Origin: CAZTXD01 sp964617995
GTDB lineage: Bacteria; Actinomycetota; Acidimicrobiia; Spongiisociales; ZC4RG35
Length of the DNA: 32,909 nt
NCBI GenBank assembly: GCA_964617995.1
Contig: CAZTXD010000024.1
Location: 1-32,909, forward strand
Reading direction: 5' to 3'
Position 1 is the stretch's first letter. Each line of letters begins with the position of its first letter. Position numbers and translations under genes: made by a program. A model generated the notes under the pieces. It was not told the origin of the DNA and did no database searches. It saw only the letters and a program-made list of their open reading frames with translations. Shown one piece after another: positions 7,820 to 14,809 of this stretch.

Positions 7820-7825
7820 TACCAT
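7820..7825 (+). promoter_or_regulatory. Candidate -10 for the DtxR-family gene (leaderless)
   Basis: TACCAT followed by 7 nt and the GTG start at 7833. It decides the start: a longer frame open from 7779 would begin upstream of the promoter and lacks family similarity. Confidence 0.5.
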
Positions 7826-7832
7826 TGAGCAG

Positions 7833-8492
7833 GTGACCGACACCAGCGAGTACCGGACCACCTACCGGGAGTACGCCGCCGCCATCTACGAGCTGCACGA
7901 GGCGGACTTGCCGGTCATCCAGGCCCGGATCGCCGAGTGGCTGGGGGTGAGCCGACCGTCGGTCTCGGAGATGGTTCATCGGATGCGTGACGACGGCCTG
8001 GTGACTATCGACGACGAGATCCGCCTAACGGATGAGGGCCGGCACCTCGCCGAGGTGGTGGTTCGCCGCCATCGCCTGGCGGAGAGGTTCCTGACAGAGG
8101 TCCTGGGCCTGCCCTGGGTCAAGGTCCACGAGGAGGCGGAGGTGTGGGAGCACGCCATCTCCGACGACGTGGAGAAGGCGATGTGGGACAAGCTCAATGA
8201 CCCCAAGACATGTCCCCACGGCAATCCCATTCCCGGTGCCGGCTACCGCCCTCCTCCCGTCGAGCCCATCGCCGAGCTGGACGACCGTGTCGCGGTCGTC
8301 GAGCGCATCTCCGAGGAGCTGGAGCTCGACGACGAGATCATGGACTTCCTCGACGTCAACGCTCTTCGCCCGGCCGCCAAGGTACGGGTGGCGGCCCGCA
8401 CTCCCGACGGGATCATCACCGTACGCGTCAACGACGAGCACCAGGTGGGTCTGAGCCCGTTCATCGCGGAGCGCGTCTACGTGGCGAGGTGA
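7833..8492 (+). CDS. DtxR/MntR-family metal-dependent transcriptional regulator
   Basis: 219 residues with the three-part DtxR layout: winged helix-turn-helix at about 25-60 (PVIQARIAEWLGVSRPSVSEMVHRM), metal-binding and dimer domain at about 65-135, and a C-terminal SH3/FeoA-like domain ending near 219. Ancillary-site residues H80, E84 and H99 line up with DtxR H79, E83 and H98. At the primary site, DtxR M10 and C102 appear as E13 and E103, followed by E106 and H107. A carboxylate in place of Cys102 is the pattern of manganese-sensing MntR rather than iron-sensing IdeR. CPHGNPIPG (127-135) follows. It is divergent from an iron-type importer, so its true metal, Fe2+ or Mn2+, is open. It probably binds the box at 7760-7773. 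Confidence 0.88.
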   Translation: MTDTSEYRTTYREYAAAIYELHEADLPVIQARIAEWLGVSRPSVSEMVHRMRDDGLVTIDDEIRLTDEGRHLAEVVVRRHRLAERFLTEVLGLPWVKVHEEAEVWEHAISDDVEKAMWDKLNDPKTCPHGNPIPGAGYRPPPVEPIAELDDRVAVVERISEELELDDEIMDFLDVNALRPAAKVRVAARTPDGIITVRVNDEHQVGLSPFIAERVYVAR

Positions 8493-8547
8493 GTCGGAGG
8501 TCGCCGGGTCGCTCCGCTCGCCGCGGCGGTTCTCGGCGGTCAGTCGC
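8493..8547. repeat. Degraded copy of the stop-codon-linked heptamer element
   Basis: Directly after the TGA of the DtxR-family gene there is a TCGCTCCGCTCG segment (8509-8520), like the GCTCGCTTCGCTCG left end of the nuo-junction elements. CGGTTCT (8527-8533), CGGCGGT and CAGTCGC heptamers follow. The right half is absent and the end overlaps the 3' end of the convergent phosphodiesterase gene. Assignment is by eye and weaker than for the other copies. Confidence 0.35.
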
Positions 8548-9619
8548 GTGTCAGGAGCGGCACCTCGACCTCCGCCCGTTCCAGACCACCGTGGTAGCCG
8601 ATGAGACGTTTGTCGAAGGGGCGAGGGAGCAACAGCTTGCCGGTTGGGGCCAGCAGCAGGCGATCGGGGAGGCGCGACTCCAACTCGGGGTGGGCCGGTC
8701 CCGGGCCCAGCCATGCCCGGAGCTCATCTCGTGGCACCGAGATCGCCTCCGTCTCGGCGACCAACTCGTCGATGAGCACGTCGGGGCCGGAGACATACAC
8801 GCTGCGGGGATCGCCGAAGAAGCGGAGGGGGTCGTAGCGGCGATCGCGGATCATGATCTTGTCGGCGGGGGCATAGTCGATGAGCCCGTGGTCGGCGGTT
8901 CCCACCAAGCCGATATCGTCGGGGAGGCGGGTCGCCAGGCTCTCCCATATGAAGGCGGCCGTGTCGATTGCCCGGCGGTGAGTCTTCGAACCCTGGCCCT
9001 CCACATGGGCGGCGACGTCGACATCGGGAAAGTACGTCAGGACCAGCCGACCGGGGCGGGCCACGTCCACGGTCACCGTCACCAACTCCTCGACGGTCCA
9101 GGCCGGTTCGAAGCGACAGCCCCGGTAGAGCATGCGGCTGAGGGGCGAGCCCATGAACGGGCCGGGCTGGACGGTGATCGGCTCCACTCCGGCCGCAGCC
9201 AGGCGCTCCCACAGGTTGGGGGCGGGCAGCACCGACGCGTAGTCGTGGGTCACGTTGCGTCCGTCGGGTGTCACCCATTTGAGGACGTTGACCGCCTCGG
9301 CCACCGGGGGTAGGTACAGGACGTGGCCGATCACTCCATGGCCGGTGGGGGCGGTGCCGGTCACGAGGGTGGAGAGGGAGGTGGTAGTGGTCGTGGGAAA
9401 GCCGGCTTCGAGTGTGCCCCGGTGGGCTGCTCGTAGCGATCCGGGGACCCGGTCGGCGCCGAGACCGTCGATGACCACCAGCACATACCCCTCTCCCCGG
9501 GGCAGGGCGTCCGGCGGGTCGAGGCCCGGCGCCAGAGCCGATCCCGTCAGACGCAGCTCCAGCTCGGCGGCGACGTTGAGCAGCCCGCGGCCGGTGTAAT
9601 CGGGGGGCACATTCGGCAC
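8540..9619 (-). CDS. Alkaline-phosphatase superfamily phosphodiesterase/nucleotide pyrophosphatase
   Basis: 359 residues from the preferred GTG at 9617-9619. The fold of type I phosphodiesterases is evident in order: metal aspartate in VLVVIDGLGADR (about 47-57), nucleophile threonine region FPTTTTTSLSTLVTG (74-88), FPDVDVAAH, the GTADHG metal motif, and a C-terminal GYHGG histidine. Such enzymes hydrolyse nucleotide or phosphodiester bonds in a two-zinc site; the substrate is unknown. No signal peptide or membrane helix is visible. An in-frame ATG at 9673 would add 18 residues of low-complexity sequence; the GTG at 9619 lies 7 nt after TACCGT and is favoured. It is divergent from nuoA and unrelated to it by function. 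Confidence 0.82.
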   Translation of the reverse strand: MPNVPPDYTGRGLLNVAAELELRLTGSALAPGLDPPDALPRGEGYVLVVIDGLGADRVPGSLRAAHRGTLEAGFPTTTTTSLSTLVTGTAPTGHGVIGHVLYLPPVAEAVNVLKWVTPDGRNVTHDYASVLPAPNLWERLAAAGVEPITVQPGPFMGSPLSRMLYRGCRFEPAWTVEELVTVTVDVARPGRLVLTYFPDVDVAAHVEGQGSKTHRRAIDTAAFIWESLATRLPDDIGLVGTADHGLIDYAPADKIMIRDRRYDPLRFFGDPRSVYVSGPDVLIDELVAETEAISVPRDELRAWLGPGPAHPELESRLPDRLLLAPTGKLLLPRPFDKRLIGYHGGLERAEVEVPLLTRD

Positions 9620-9626
9620 GCCGGGG

Positions 9627-9632
9627 ACGGTA
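9627..9632 (-). promoter_or_regulatory. Candidate -10 for the phosphodiesterase gene (leaderless)
   Basis: Minus-strand TACCGT, then 7 nt, then the GTG at 9619. It supports a start 18 codons inside the longest open frame. Confidence 0.45.
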
Positions 9633-9676
9633 TCAGGAGCGCTCGCTCCCGGCTTCGCCCGTGAGCGGGCCATTCC

Positions 9677-9682
9677 TATACT
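9677..9682 (+). promoter_or_regulatory. nuoA: Candidate -10 of the nuo operon
   Basis: TATACT, close to the TATAAT consensus, with transcription expected near 9689 and a leader of about 24 nt that includes a GAAGAGAG ribosome-binding region (9704-9711) before the ATG at 9713. No clear -35 is seen at 17-18 bp. Confidence 0.5.
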
Positions 9683-9712
9683 CGCGTCCGCCGGCCCACT
9701 ACCGAAGAGAGT

Positions 9713-10084
9713 ATGGACATTTCCACCTACTTCCAGGACTATCTGACCGTGGGAGCCTTCGCCGCACTGGGCGTCGTGCTGGTGATGGTGATGCTGGGGG
9801 TGGCTTCGGTGCTCAGCCCGTCCAACCCCAGCAAGACCAAGCTCTCCACCTACGAGTGCGGTGTCGACCCGGTGGGCACCGGCTGGAACCAGACCTACAT
9901 CCGCTACTACATATTCGGCCTGCTGTTCGTCATCTTCGACGTGGAGGCCGTGTTCATCTTCCCCTGGGCCCTGATGACCGAGGAACTCGGAGTGTTCGGC
10001 CTCGTAGCCATCCTCCTCTTCATGCTGACTCTCGTAGAGGGCCTCTTCTACGCCATCAAGAAAGGGGTGCTGCGATGGGAGTAG
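9713..10084 (+). CDS. nuoA: NADH-quinone oxidoreductase subunit A
   Basis: 123 residues with three membrane helices, the standard length. The signature KLSTYECGVDPVGTGWNQTYIRYY spans the loop after helix 1, with the redox-sensitive conserved Cys in YECGVDP, and FVIFDVEAVFIFPWA covers helix 2 with its conserved Asp and Glu. NuoA helps close the quinone chamber with NuoH and NuoJ at the base of the membrane arm. It opens the nuo operon and overlaps nuoB by 10 nt. Confidence 0.96.
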   Translation: MDISTYFQDYLTVGAFAALGVVLVMVMLGVASVLSPSNPSKTKLSTYECGVDPVGTGWNQTYIRYYIFGLLFVIFDVEAVFIFPWALMTEELGVFGLVAILLFMLTLVEGLFYAIKKGVLRWE

Positions 10085-10572
10085 TGCAGAGATTCGGGGT
10101 GCCCAAGCCGGTTTCGTGGCTCCTCAACTGGTCCCGCAAGTACTCCCTGTGGCTGTTCCAGTTCGGTCTGGCCTGCTGTGCGATCGAGATGATGGCCGCC
10201 TCCGGGCCCCGCTTCGACTCGATGAGGTTCGGGATCATCCCGCTGCCGGCCTCGCCCCGCCAGGCCGACCTGATGGTGGTGGCGGGCACCGTCACCGACA
10301 AGATGGCACCCTCGATAAAGCGGCTCTACGACCAGATGCCCGAGCCCAAGTACGTGATCTCCATGGGTTCCTGTGCCAACTGCGGCGGTCCGTATTGGGA
10401 CTCCTATTCGGTCACGAAAGGCGTGGACCAGGTGATTCCCGTAGATGTCTACGTGCCCGGCTGCCCGCCCCGACCCGAGGCGCTGCTGGAGGGCATCGTG
10501 GTCCTCCAGAAGAAGATCGAGGGCGAGGACATTCACGAGAAGTGGAATCGGCGTGACCTCCAGCCAGCCTGA
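10075..10572 (+). CDS. nuoB: NADH-quinone oxidoreductase subunit B (cluster N2)
   Basis: 165 residues. Holds the terminal [4Fe-4S] cluster N2 that reduces quinone: the tandem cysteines C34-C35 in FGLACCAIEMM, C100 in GSCANCGGPY and C130 in VPGCPPRPEALLEGI. The ATG at 10075 lies inside the end of nuoA, giving the family N-terminus; longer upstream reading would run through nuoA in another frame. Short acidic and basic C-terminus (GEDIHEKWNRRDLQPA), which overlaps nuoC by 20 nt. All four cluster ligands are intact, so the peripheral arm should still deliver electrons to quinone. Confidence 0.96.
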   Translation: MGVVQRFGVPKPVSWLLNWSRKYSLWLFQFGLACCAIEMMAASGPRFDSMRFGIIPLPASPRQADLMVVAGTVTDKMAPSIKRLYDQMPEPKYVISMGSCANCGGPYWDSYSVTKGVDQVIPVDVYVPGCPPRPEALLEGIVVLQKKIEGEDIHEKWNRRDLQPA

Positions 10573-11248
10573 GGCCGAGGCCACCGAAGAGGCCCCGCCG
10601 GAGGAGGGGGCCAACGAGGAAGCCCAGACCGAGGCTCCTCATCCCCTGGCGGAATACGCCCGCCTGGTGGCCGACGCGGTCGGCGGCGAAGGCATGGTCA
10701 CATTCGACACGGTGAAGGTGACGGTGGCCCCCGACAGGTGGGTGGAGACGCTGACGACGGCCCGCGACGAGTTCGACCTGGTCCTGTTCTCCTTCCTGTC
10801 GGCCATCGATTGGTCCAACGAGACGGCCGTGGGTGAACCACTCACCGAGGAGCTGGACGAGGAGGCATTCGAGGTGCTGGCCACGGTCGGCGATCTCACC
10901 GAGGGAAAGCGCGTGACCTTCTCCACCCGGATACCCCACGATCGACCGGTCATCGATTCCCTGGTAGGCGTCTACGCCGGTGCCAACTGGCACGAGCGGG
11001 AGGCACACGAGATGTTCGGGATCGACTTCACAGGCCATCCCGACCTGTCCCACCTCTACCTGCCCGAGGGTTTCCTGGGCAACCCGCTGCTGAAGACGTT
11101 CCCCCTCCTCAGCAGAGAGGTGAAGCCGTGGCCGGGAACCGTCGACGTCGAGGCGATGCCCGAAGACGAAGACGAGGACGAAGACCAGGACGGCGACGAC
11201 GGCTCGGACACGGCCGAGGACGAAGTGCCGGAAGGGGAGGGTTCGTGA
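10553..11248 (+). CDS. nuoC: NADH-quinone oxidoreductase subunit C, with acidic extensions
   Basis: 231 residues from the GTG at 10553. The conserved 30-kDa domain covers about residues 30-205, with the signature YAGANWHEREAHEMFGIDFTGHPDL followed by LYLPEGFLGNPLLKTFPL. It is a separate NuoC, not the NuoCD fusion of enterobacteria. Two tails are unusual: a Glu-rich N-terminus (PEAEATEEAPPEEGANEEA) and a C-terminal tail of almost pure Asp/Glu (residues about 206-231). NuoC is a structural part of the quinone module. It overlaps nuoB by 20 nt and nuoD by 4 nt (GTGA). Confidence 0.93.
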   Translation: MTSSQPEAEATEEAPPEEGANEEAQTEAPHPLAEYARLVADAVGGEGMVTFDTVKVTVAPDRWVETLTTARDEFDLVLFSFLSAIDWSNETAVGEPLTEELDEEAFEVLATVGDLTEGKRVTFSTRIPHDRPVIDSLVGVYAGANWHEREAHEMFGIDFTGHPDLSHLYLPEGFLGNPLLKTFPLLSREVKPWPGTVDVEAMPEDEDEDEDQDGDDGSDTAEDEVPEGEGS

Positions 11249-12435
11249 CACTCGATCAGGACTCCGTTCGCCACCTCTCGGAGGTGTCGGTCTCCGTCGA
11301 GCTGGAGACCCCCGACATGACCCTCAACATCGGGCCCCAACATCCGTCGACCCACGGTGTCCTGCGGCTGGTCGCCCGGGTGGACGGGGAACGGGCCTAC
11401 GACGTGGCGCCCGTCATCGGCTACATGCACCGCGGTTACGAGAAGCTCGCCGAGGTCCGCAGCTATCCCCAGATCACGACCATCGTCAACCGGATCGACT
11501 GGGTGTCCGGGTACGCCAACGAGGTGCCGTTCATAACCGCCGCCGAGAAACTGATGGAGATCGAGGTTCCGGAACGGGCTCTCTGGATCCGGACCATTCT
11601 CACCGAGATGGCCCGCATCAGCTCCCATCTGGTCTTCATGGCTTCCTATCCGCTGGAGCTGGGAGCCGCCACACCGCTCTTCTTCGCCCTGCGGGAGCGA
11701 GAGCGCGTGCTCGATCTCCTGGAGAGCGTCACCGGAGGCCGCTTCCACCCCAACTTCAACCGGATCGGCGGGGTGAAGCCCGCCTACGGAGCCGGCTCCA
11801 GCACCCGTAAGCTCGTCCAGGATCTCCCCAGCTCGTTCTTCGAAGAGACCAAGGTGGCGATGGACAACGTCGCCGAGGCCTGTGATCAGCTCGAAGACCT
11901 GGTCGCCGGCAACGAGATAATCCTCGTCCGCACGAGGGGGATCGGGGTAATCCCACCCGAAGTGGCAGCTGCCTACGGCCTGACCGGACCCAACCTGCGA
12001 GCGTCGGGGGTGGCTTTCGACCTGCGCAAGGTCGAGGACTACCTGCCCTACCACCATTTCGACTTCGACGTCGTCACCGCCGACAACGGCGATTGCTGGG
12101 ATCGGTGGTTCGTGCGCCTCCAGGAGATCCGCCAGTCGGCCCGGATCGTCAGACAGGCGATCGAAGGGATTCCTTCCGGGGCCCTCCAGGCCAAGGTCCC
12201 CAAGGTCATCAAGGTGCCGGCGGGCGAGACATACGTGCGGGCCGAGAACCCCAAAGGTGAGATGGGCTACTACCTCGTCTCCGACGGGGGGCAGGGCCCC
12301 TACCGGCTCAAGATCCGCTCGGCGTCGTTCTCGAACATCTCCATCCTTCCCTGGGCCCTGGAAGGTGTTCTGATCCCCGACATCATCGCCATCATGGGTT
12401 CGCTCGACTTCGTCCTCGGAGACGTTGACCGATGA
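11245..12435 (+). CDS. nuoD: NADH-quinone oxidoreductase subunit D (quinone-site subunit)
   Basis: 396 residues from the GTG at 11245 (GTGA overlap with nuoC). The 49-kDa subunit forms the quinone headgroup site with NuoB. The loop GPQHPSTHGVLR carries H33 and H37. The Tyr that pairs with that second histidine in other complex I enzymes (49 residues downstream, in an R-x-D-Y motif) is Trp here: W86 in VNRIDWVSGYANE. The rest is canonical, including HRGYEKLAE, GGRFHPNFNRIGGV and the C-terminal GEMGYYLVSDGGQGPYRLKIRSASF with D-x-x-x-x-x-GSLDFVLGDVDR. The stop is followed at once by a heptamer element instead of nuoE. Confidence 0.96.
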   Translation: MTLDQDSVRHLSEVSVSVELETPDMTLNIGPQHPSTHGVLRLVARVDGERAYDVAPVIGYMHRGYEKLAEVRSYPQITTIVNRIDWVSGYANEVPFITAAEKLMEIEVPERALWIRTILTEMARISSHLVFMASYPLELGAATPLFFALRERERVLDLLESVTGGRFHPNFNRIGGVKPAYGAGSSTRKLVQDLPSSFFEETKVAMDNVAEACDQLEDLVAGNEIILVRTRGIGVIPPEVAAAYGLTGPNLRASGVAFDLRKVEDYLPYHHFDFDVVTADNGDCWDRWFVRLQEIRQSARIVRQAIEGIPSGALQAKVPKVIKVPAGETYVRAENPKGEMGYYLVSDGGQGPYRLKIRSASFSNISILPWALEGVLIPDIIAIMGSLDFVLGDVDR

Positions 12436-12532
12436 TCGGCTTCGCCGGTTTTCAGTTCTCAGTCCTCGGTTTTCGGTTCCCTAGTGACCGAGAACCGAGA
12501 ACCGACTTCCCGGTCGTCGGGAGGCGGGCGAA
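12436..12532 (+). repeat. Stop-codon-linked inverted heptamer element, copy 1 (nuoD/nuoH junction)
   Basis: Begins right after the nuoD TGA. Five CRGTYNY heptamers run from 12446 to 12480, then CTAGTG, then three ACCGANN heptamers from 12487 to 12507, giving a long imperfect inverted repeat. The right end holds GGGAGG (12519-12524), 8 nt before the nuoH GTG, so the element supplies the ribosome-binding site. It lies where nuoEFG stand in most nuo operons. Confidence 0.8.
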
Positions 12533-13540
12533 GTGACGGATCTGCTGGCGGACGTGATGTCCAACTTCTGGGTCGGGCTGGGGATCAAGCTGGGAATCGT
12601 GGCCGGGCTGATCCCGGTGGTGGGGATGCTGATCGGGTTCGCGGAGATGAAGCTCTCGGCCAAGATGCAGAACCGTGTCGGCCCCTACTTCGCTGGAGGA
12701 CGGTGGGGCTGGGCCCAGCTCATAGCCGACGGAATCAAGTTCTTCCAGAAGGAAGACATCATCCCCGAGAACGCCGACCGGCCCATCTTCAAGATCGCGC
12801 CGGCGCTGGTGCTGGCGTCCACGGTGGCATTGGTGGTGGTGATCCCCTTCGGCCCGGGACTGGCGTTCCGCAACCTGGAGCTGGGCCTCTTCTACGCCCT
12901 CGCCATCTCCTCGTTGTCGACGATCGGCGTGCTGGTGGCAGGGTGGTCCTCCGCCAACAAGTACTCACTCATCGGGGGGCTGCGGGCCGCGGGCCAGCTC
13001 ATCGCCTACGAGCTTCCCCTGGTGCTGTCGGTGGTGGGCGTGATCATCCTGGCCGGGACCATGAATCTCGACACCATCGTCCGGGTCCAGATCGCCGTCG
13101 GATACCCCTATGTCGTCCTGCAGTTCGTCGGCTTCGGGATCTTCATGGTGGCTGCTCTCGCCGAGCTGTCCCGGATCCCCTTCGACATGCCCATCGCCGA
13201 GTCGGAGCTCGTGATGGGCTATCTCACCGAGTACACCGGGTTCCGCTTCCTCTTCTTCTTCCTGGCCGAGTTCGCCAACATGTTCACCATATCGGCGATC
13301 GCCGCCACCGTTTTCCTGGGCGGCTACTGGCTCCCGGGCCTCACCGAGGAGCAGCTCCTGTTCGCCGGCCCCTTGATCCTCGCCGCCAAGGTCTTCCTGT
13401 TGATCTTCGCCATGATCTGGTTTCGCTGGACCTTCCCCCGCTTCCGGGAGGATCAGCTCCAGGCCATCGCCTGGAAGGTGCTGGTGCCTATCGCCCTGGC
13501 CAACATCGCCGTGACCGCGATCCTGAAGGTGGTGATCTGA
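12533..13540 (+). CDS. nuoH: NADH-quinone oxidoreductase subunit H
   Basis: 335 residues, eight or so membrane helices, normal length. It joins the peripheral and membrane arms and forms much of the quinone channel. Conserved parts include EMKLSAKMQNRVGPYFAG, LIADGIKFFQKEDIIPENADRPIF, GLRAAGQLIAYELPL and AELSRIPFDMPIAESELVMGYLTEYTG. In that last loop most homologues have PEAESE; here the first Glu is Ile (I221), while E211, E223 and E225 remain. GTG start with GGGAGG 8 nt upstream, within the repeat element. It abuts nuoI with a 1-nt gap. Confidence 0.96.
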   Translation: MTDLLADVMSNFWVGLGIKLGIVAGLIPVVGMLIGFAEMKLSAKMQNRVGPYFAGGRWGWAQLIADGIKFFQKEDIIPENADRPIFKIAPALVLASTVALVVVIPFGPGLAFRNLELGLFYALAISSLSTIGVLVAGWSSANKYSLIGGLRAAGQLIAYELPLVLSVVGVIILAGTMNLDTIVRVQIAVGYPYVVLQFVGFGIFMVAALAELSRIPFDMPIAESELVMGYLTEYTGFRFLFFFLAEFANMFTISAIAATVFLGGYWLPGLTEEQLLFAGPLILAAKVFLLIFAMIWFRWTFPRFREDQLQAIAWKVLVPIALANIAVTAILKVVI

Positions 13541-13541
13541 G

Positions 13542-14027
13542 ATGACGAGTCGCTCGATCCCGGGATTCGGCCTCGCCAAGGGCATGTGGGTCACACTGTC
13601 GACGATGTTCAAGACGATCCTCCTGCCCGGCCGGCATCTGCGGACCGTGATGTACCCCAAGGTCAAGGAGACGCCCGTGCCCCGGGCGAGGGGAGTGATC
13701 GCTCTGGACCAGGAGGCCTGCACGGTCTGCATGCTGTGCGCCCGCCAGTGCCCCGACTGGTGCATATACATCGAGGGTCACAAAGAGGAGATCCCTCCGG
13801 ACGAGCCCGGCGGCCGGGTGAAGGTCCGCTCGAAGCTGGACAGATTCGACATCGATTACGCCCTGTGCATGTACTGCGGGATATGCGTGGAGGTGTGCCC
13901 CTTCGACGCCCTGTTCTGGAGTCCCGAATACGAGTACTCCGAATACGAGATGGGCAAGATGATGCACGACATGGACCGGCTCCAGGATTGGCTGGCGACC
14001 GTCCCCGAACCCCCGGAGGTTGGTTGA
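13542..14027 (+). CDS. nuoI: NADH-quinone oxidoreductase subunit I (two [4Fe-4S] ferredoxin)
   Basis: 161 residues. Two complete [4Fe-4S] motifs: C60-x2-C63-x2-C66-x3-C70 and C109-x2-C112-x2-C115-x3-C119, corresponding to clusters N6a and N6b that pass electrons to NuoB. A ninth cysteine, C74 in CPDWCIYIEGHKEE, is extra to the canonical set. The N-terminal amphipathic region (about 8-30) anchors it near NuoH. With NuoEFG missing from the operon, this protein is the likely entry point for electrons from an external donor such as ferredoxin, although that is inference. One nucleotide separates it from nuoH. Confidence 0.95.
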   Translation: MTSRSIPGFGLAKGMWVTLSTMFKTILLPGRHLRTVMYPKVKETPVPRARGVIALDQEACTVCMLCARQCPDWCIYIEGHKEEIPPDEPGGRVKVRSKLDRFDIDYALCMYCGICVEVCPFDALFWSPEYEYSEYEMGKMMHDMDRLQDWLATVPEPPEVG

Positions 14028-14148
14028 TGCCTCGCGCGTTTTCTGGTGTCCGAGGTTCTCGGTTGTCAGTTGTCAGTTCTCGGTCCACCGACGACCGAGA
14101 ACCGATGACCGATAACAGCCCTACCCGGAAACGCGTGAGAGGTGCGGA
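14028..14148 (+). repeat. Stop-codon-linked inverted heptamer element, copy 2 (nuoI/nuoJ junction)
   Basis: Starts directly after the nuoI TGA. Heptamers AGGTTCT, CGGTTGT, CAGTTGT, CAGTTCT and CGGTCCA (14053-14087) face ACCGAGA, ACCGATG and ACCGATA (14094-14114). An outer pair, CTCGCGCGTTTTC near 14032 and GGAAACGCGTGAG near 14127, is complementary at 11 of 13 positions, so the whole 121-nt junction could fold as one structure. GAGAGGTG near its end may serve as the nuoJ ribosome-binding site. Confidence 0.8.
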
Positions 14149-14700
14149 GTGACTATCGCCGAGTGGATCGCCCAGCCGGTCAACTGGGTGTTTCTCGTGA
14201 TCGGGATCGCAGTGTTGGTGTCGGCTCTGCGGGTGGTCACCTCCCAGAACGTCGTCCACGCCACCCTGTTCCTGGTGGCCACCCTGGGGGGCACCGCCGC
14301 CTTCTTCGTGATGCTGTCGGCCGAGTTCGTAGCGCTCGTGGTAGTGCTCGTGTACATCGGAGCGGTCGTGGTCCTGTTCCTGTTCGGGATCATGATCACG
14401 CGCGCTCCCACCGGCGTCGATGTCGCCCTCGACAACGAGCGCAAGCTCCCGGCCGCCGCCCTGGCGCTGGTGCTCTTCGCTCTCCTGTCCTACGCCTCGG
14501 TGGATGCATTCGGGTCGACCCCGATAGCGGACGTGGGTGCTGCCACCGACACAGCCATCCTCGCCGAGGGATTCCTGGGGCGCTTCGTCGTTCCCTTCGA
14601 GGTGGTGGGGTTCATACTCCTGGCCGCCCTGGTCGGCGGCATCACAGTCGCCCGCCGCGACCTGACCCCCCTCGAGGAAGAGCAAAGGCGCGCCGTATGA
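14149..14700 (+). CDS. nuoJ: NADH-quinone oxidoreductase subunit J
   Basis: 183 residues, five membrane helices. Conserved segments are HATLFLVATLGGTAAFFVMLSAEFVALVVVLVYIGAVVVLFLFGIMI (helices 2-3, including the pi-bulge helix near V-Y-I-G-A-V) and the C-terminal VGFILLAALVGGITVARR. NuoJ transmits conformational change from the quinone site to NuoK. GTG start immediately downstream of repeat copy 2. The stop TGA is followed at once by copy 3. Confidence 0.94.
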   Translation: MTIAEWIAQPVNWVFLVIGIAVLVSALRVVTSQNVVHATLFLVATLGGTAAFFVMLSAEFVALVVVLVYIGAVVVLFLFGIMITRAPTGVDVALDNERKLPAAALALVLFALLSYASVDAFGSTPIADVGAATDTAILAEGFLGRFVVPFEVVGFILLAALVGGITVARRDLTPLEEEQRRAV

Positions 14701-14809
14701 CTCGCTGCGCTCGCGCGGTTCGGTTTTCGGTTCTCAGTTGTCCTTCGACTGATGACCGAGGACCGAGAACTGATAACGTCGCCGCAGGCGCTCGTGCCGG
14801 AGGCGCCGC
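14701..14809 (+). repeat. Stop-codon-linked inverted heptamer element, copy 3 (nuoJ/nuoK junction)
   Basis: Left end CTCGCTGCGCTCGCGCGG directly after the stop, heptamers CGGTTTT, CGGTTCT, CAGTTGT (14721-14741), a 13-nt centre, then ACCGAGG, ACCGAGA, ACTGATA (14755-14775). The right tail, GTCGCCGCAGGCGC then GGAGGCG, is shared with copy 4 and provides the GGAGG ribosome-binding site of nuoK. Confidence 0.82.

Noticed and set aside
12433..12533. Hidden or frameshifted nuoE, nuoF or nuoG at the nuoD/nuoH junction
   Set aside because: Only 97 bp separate the genes and no reading frame there resembles any part of these subunits.
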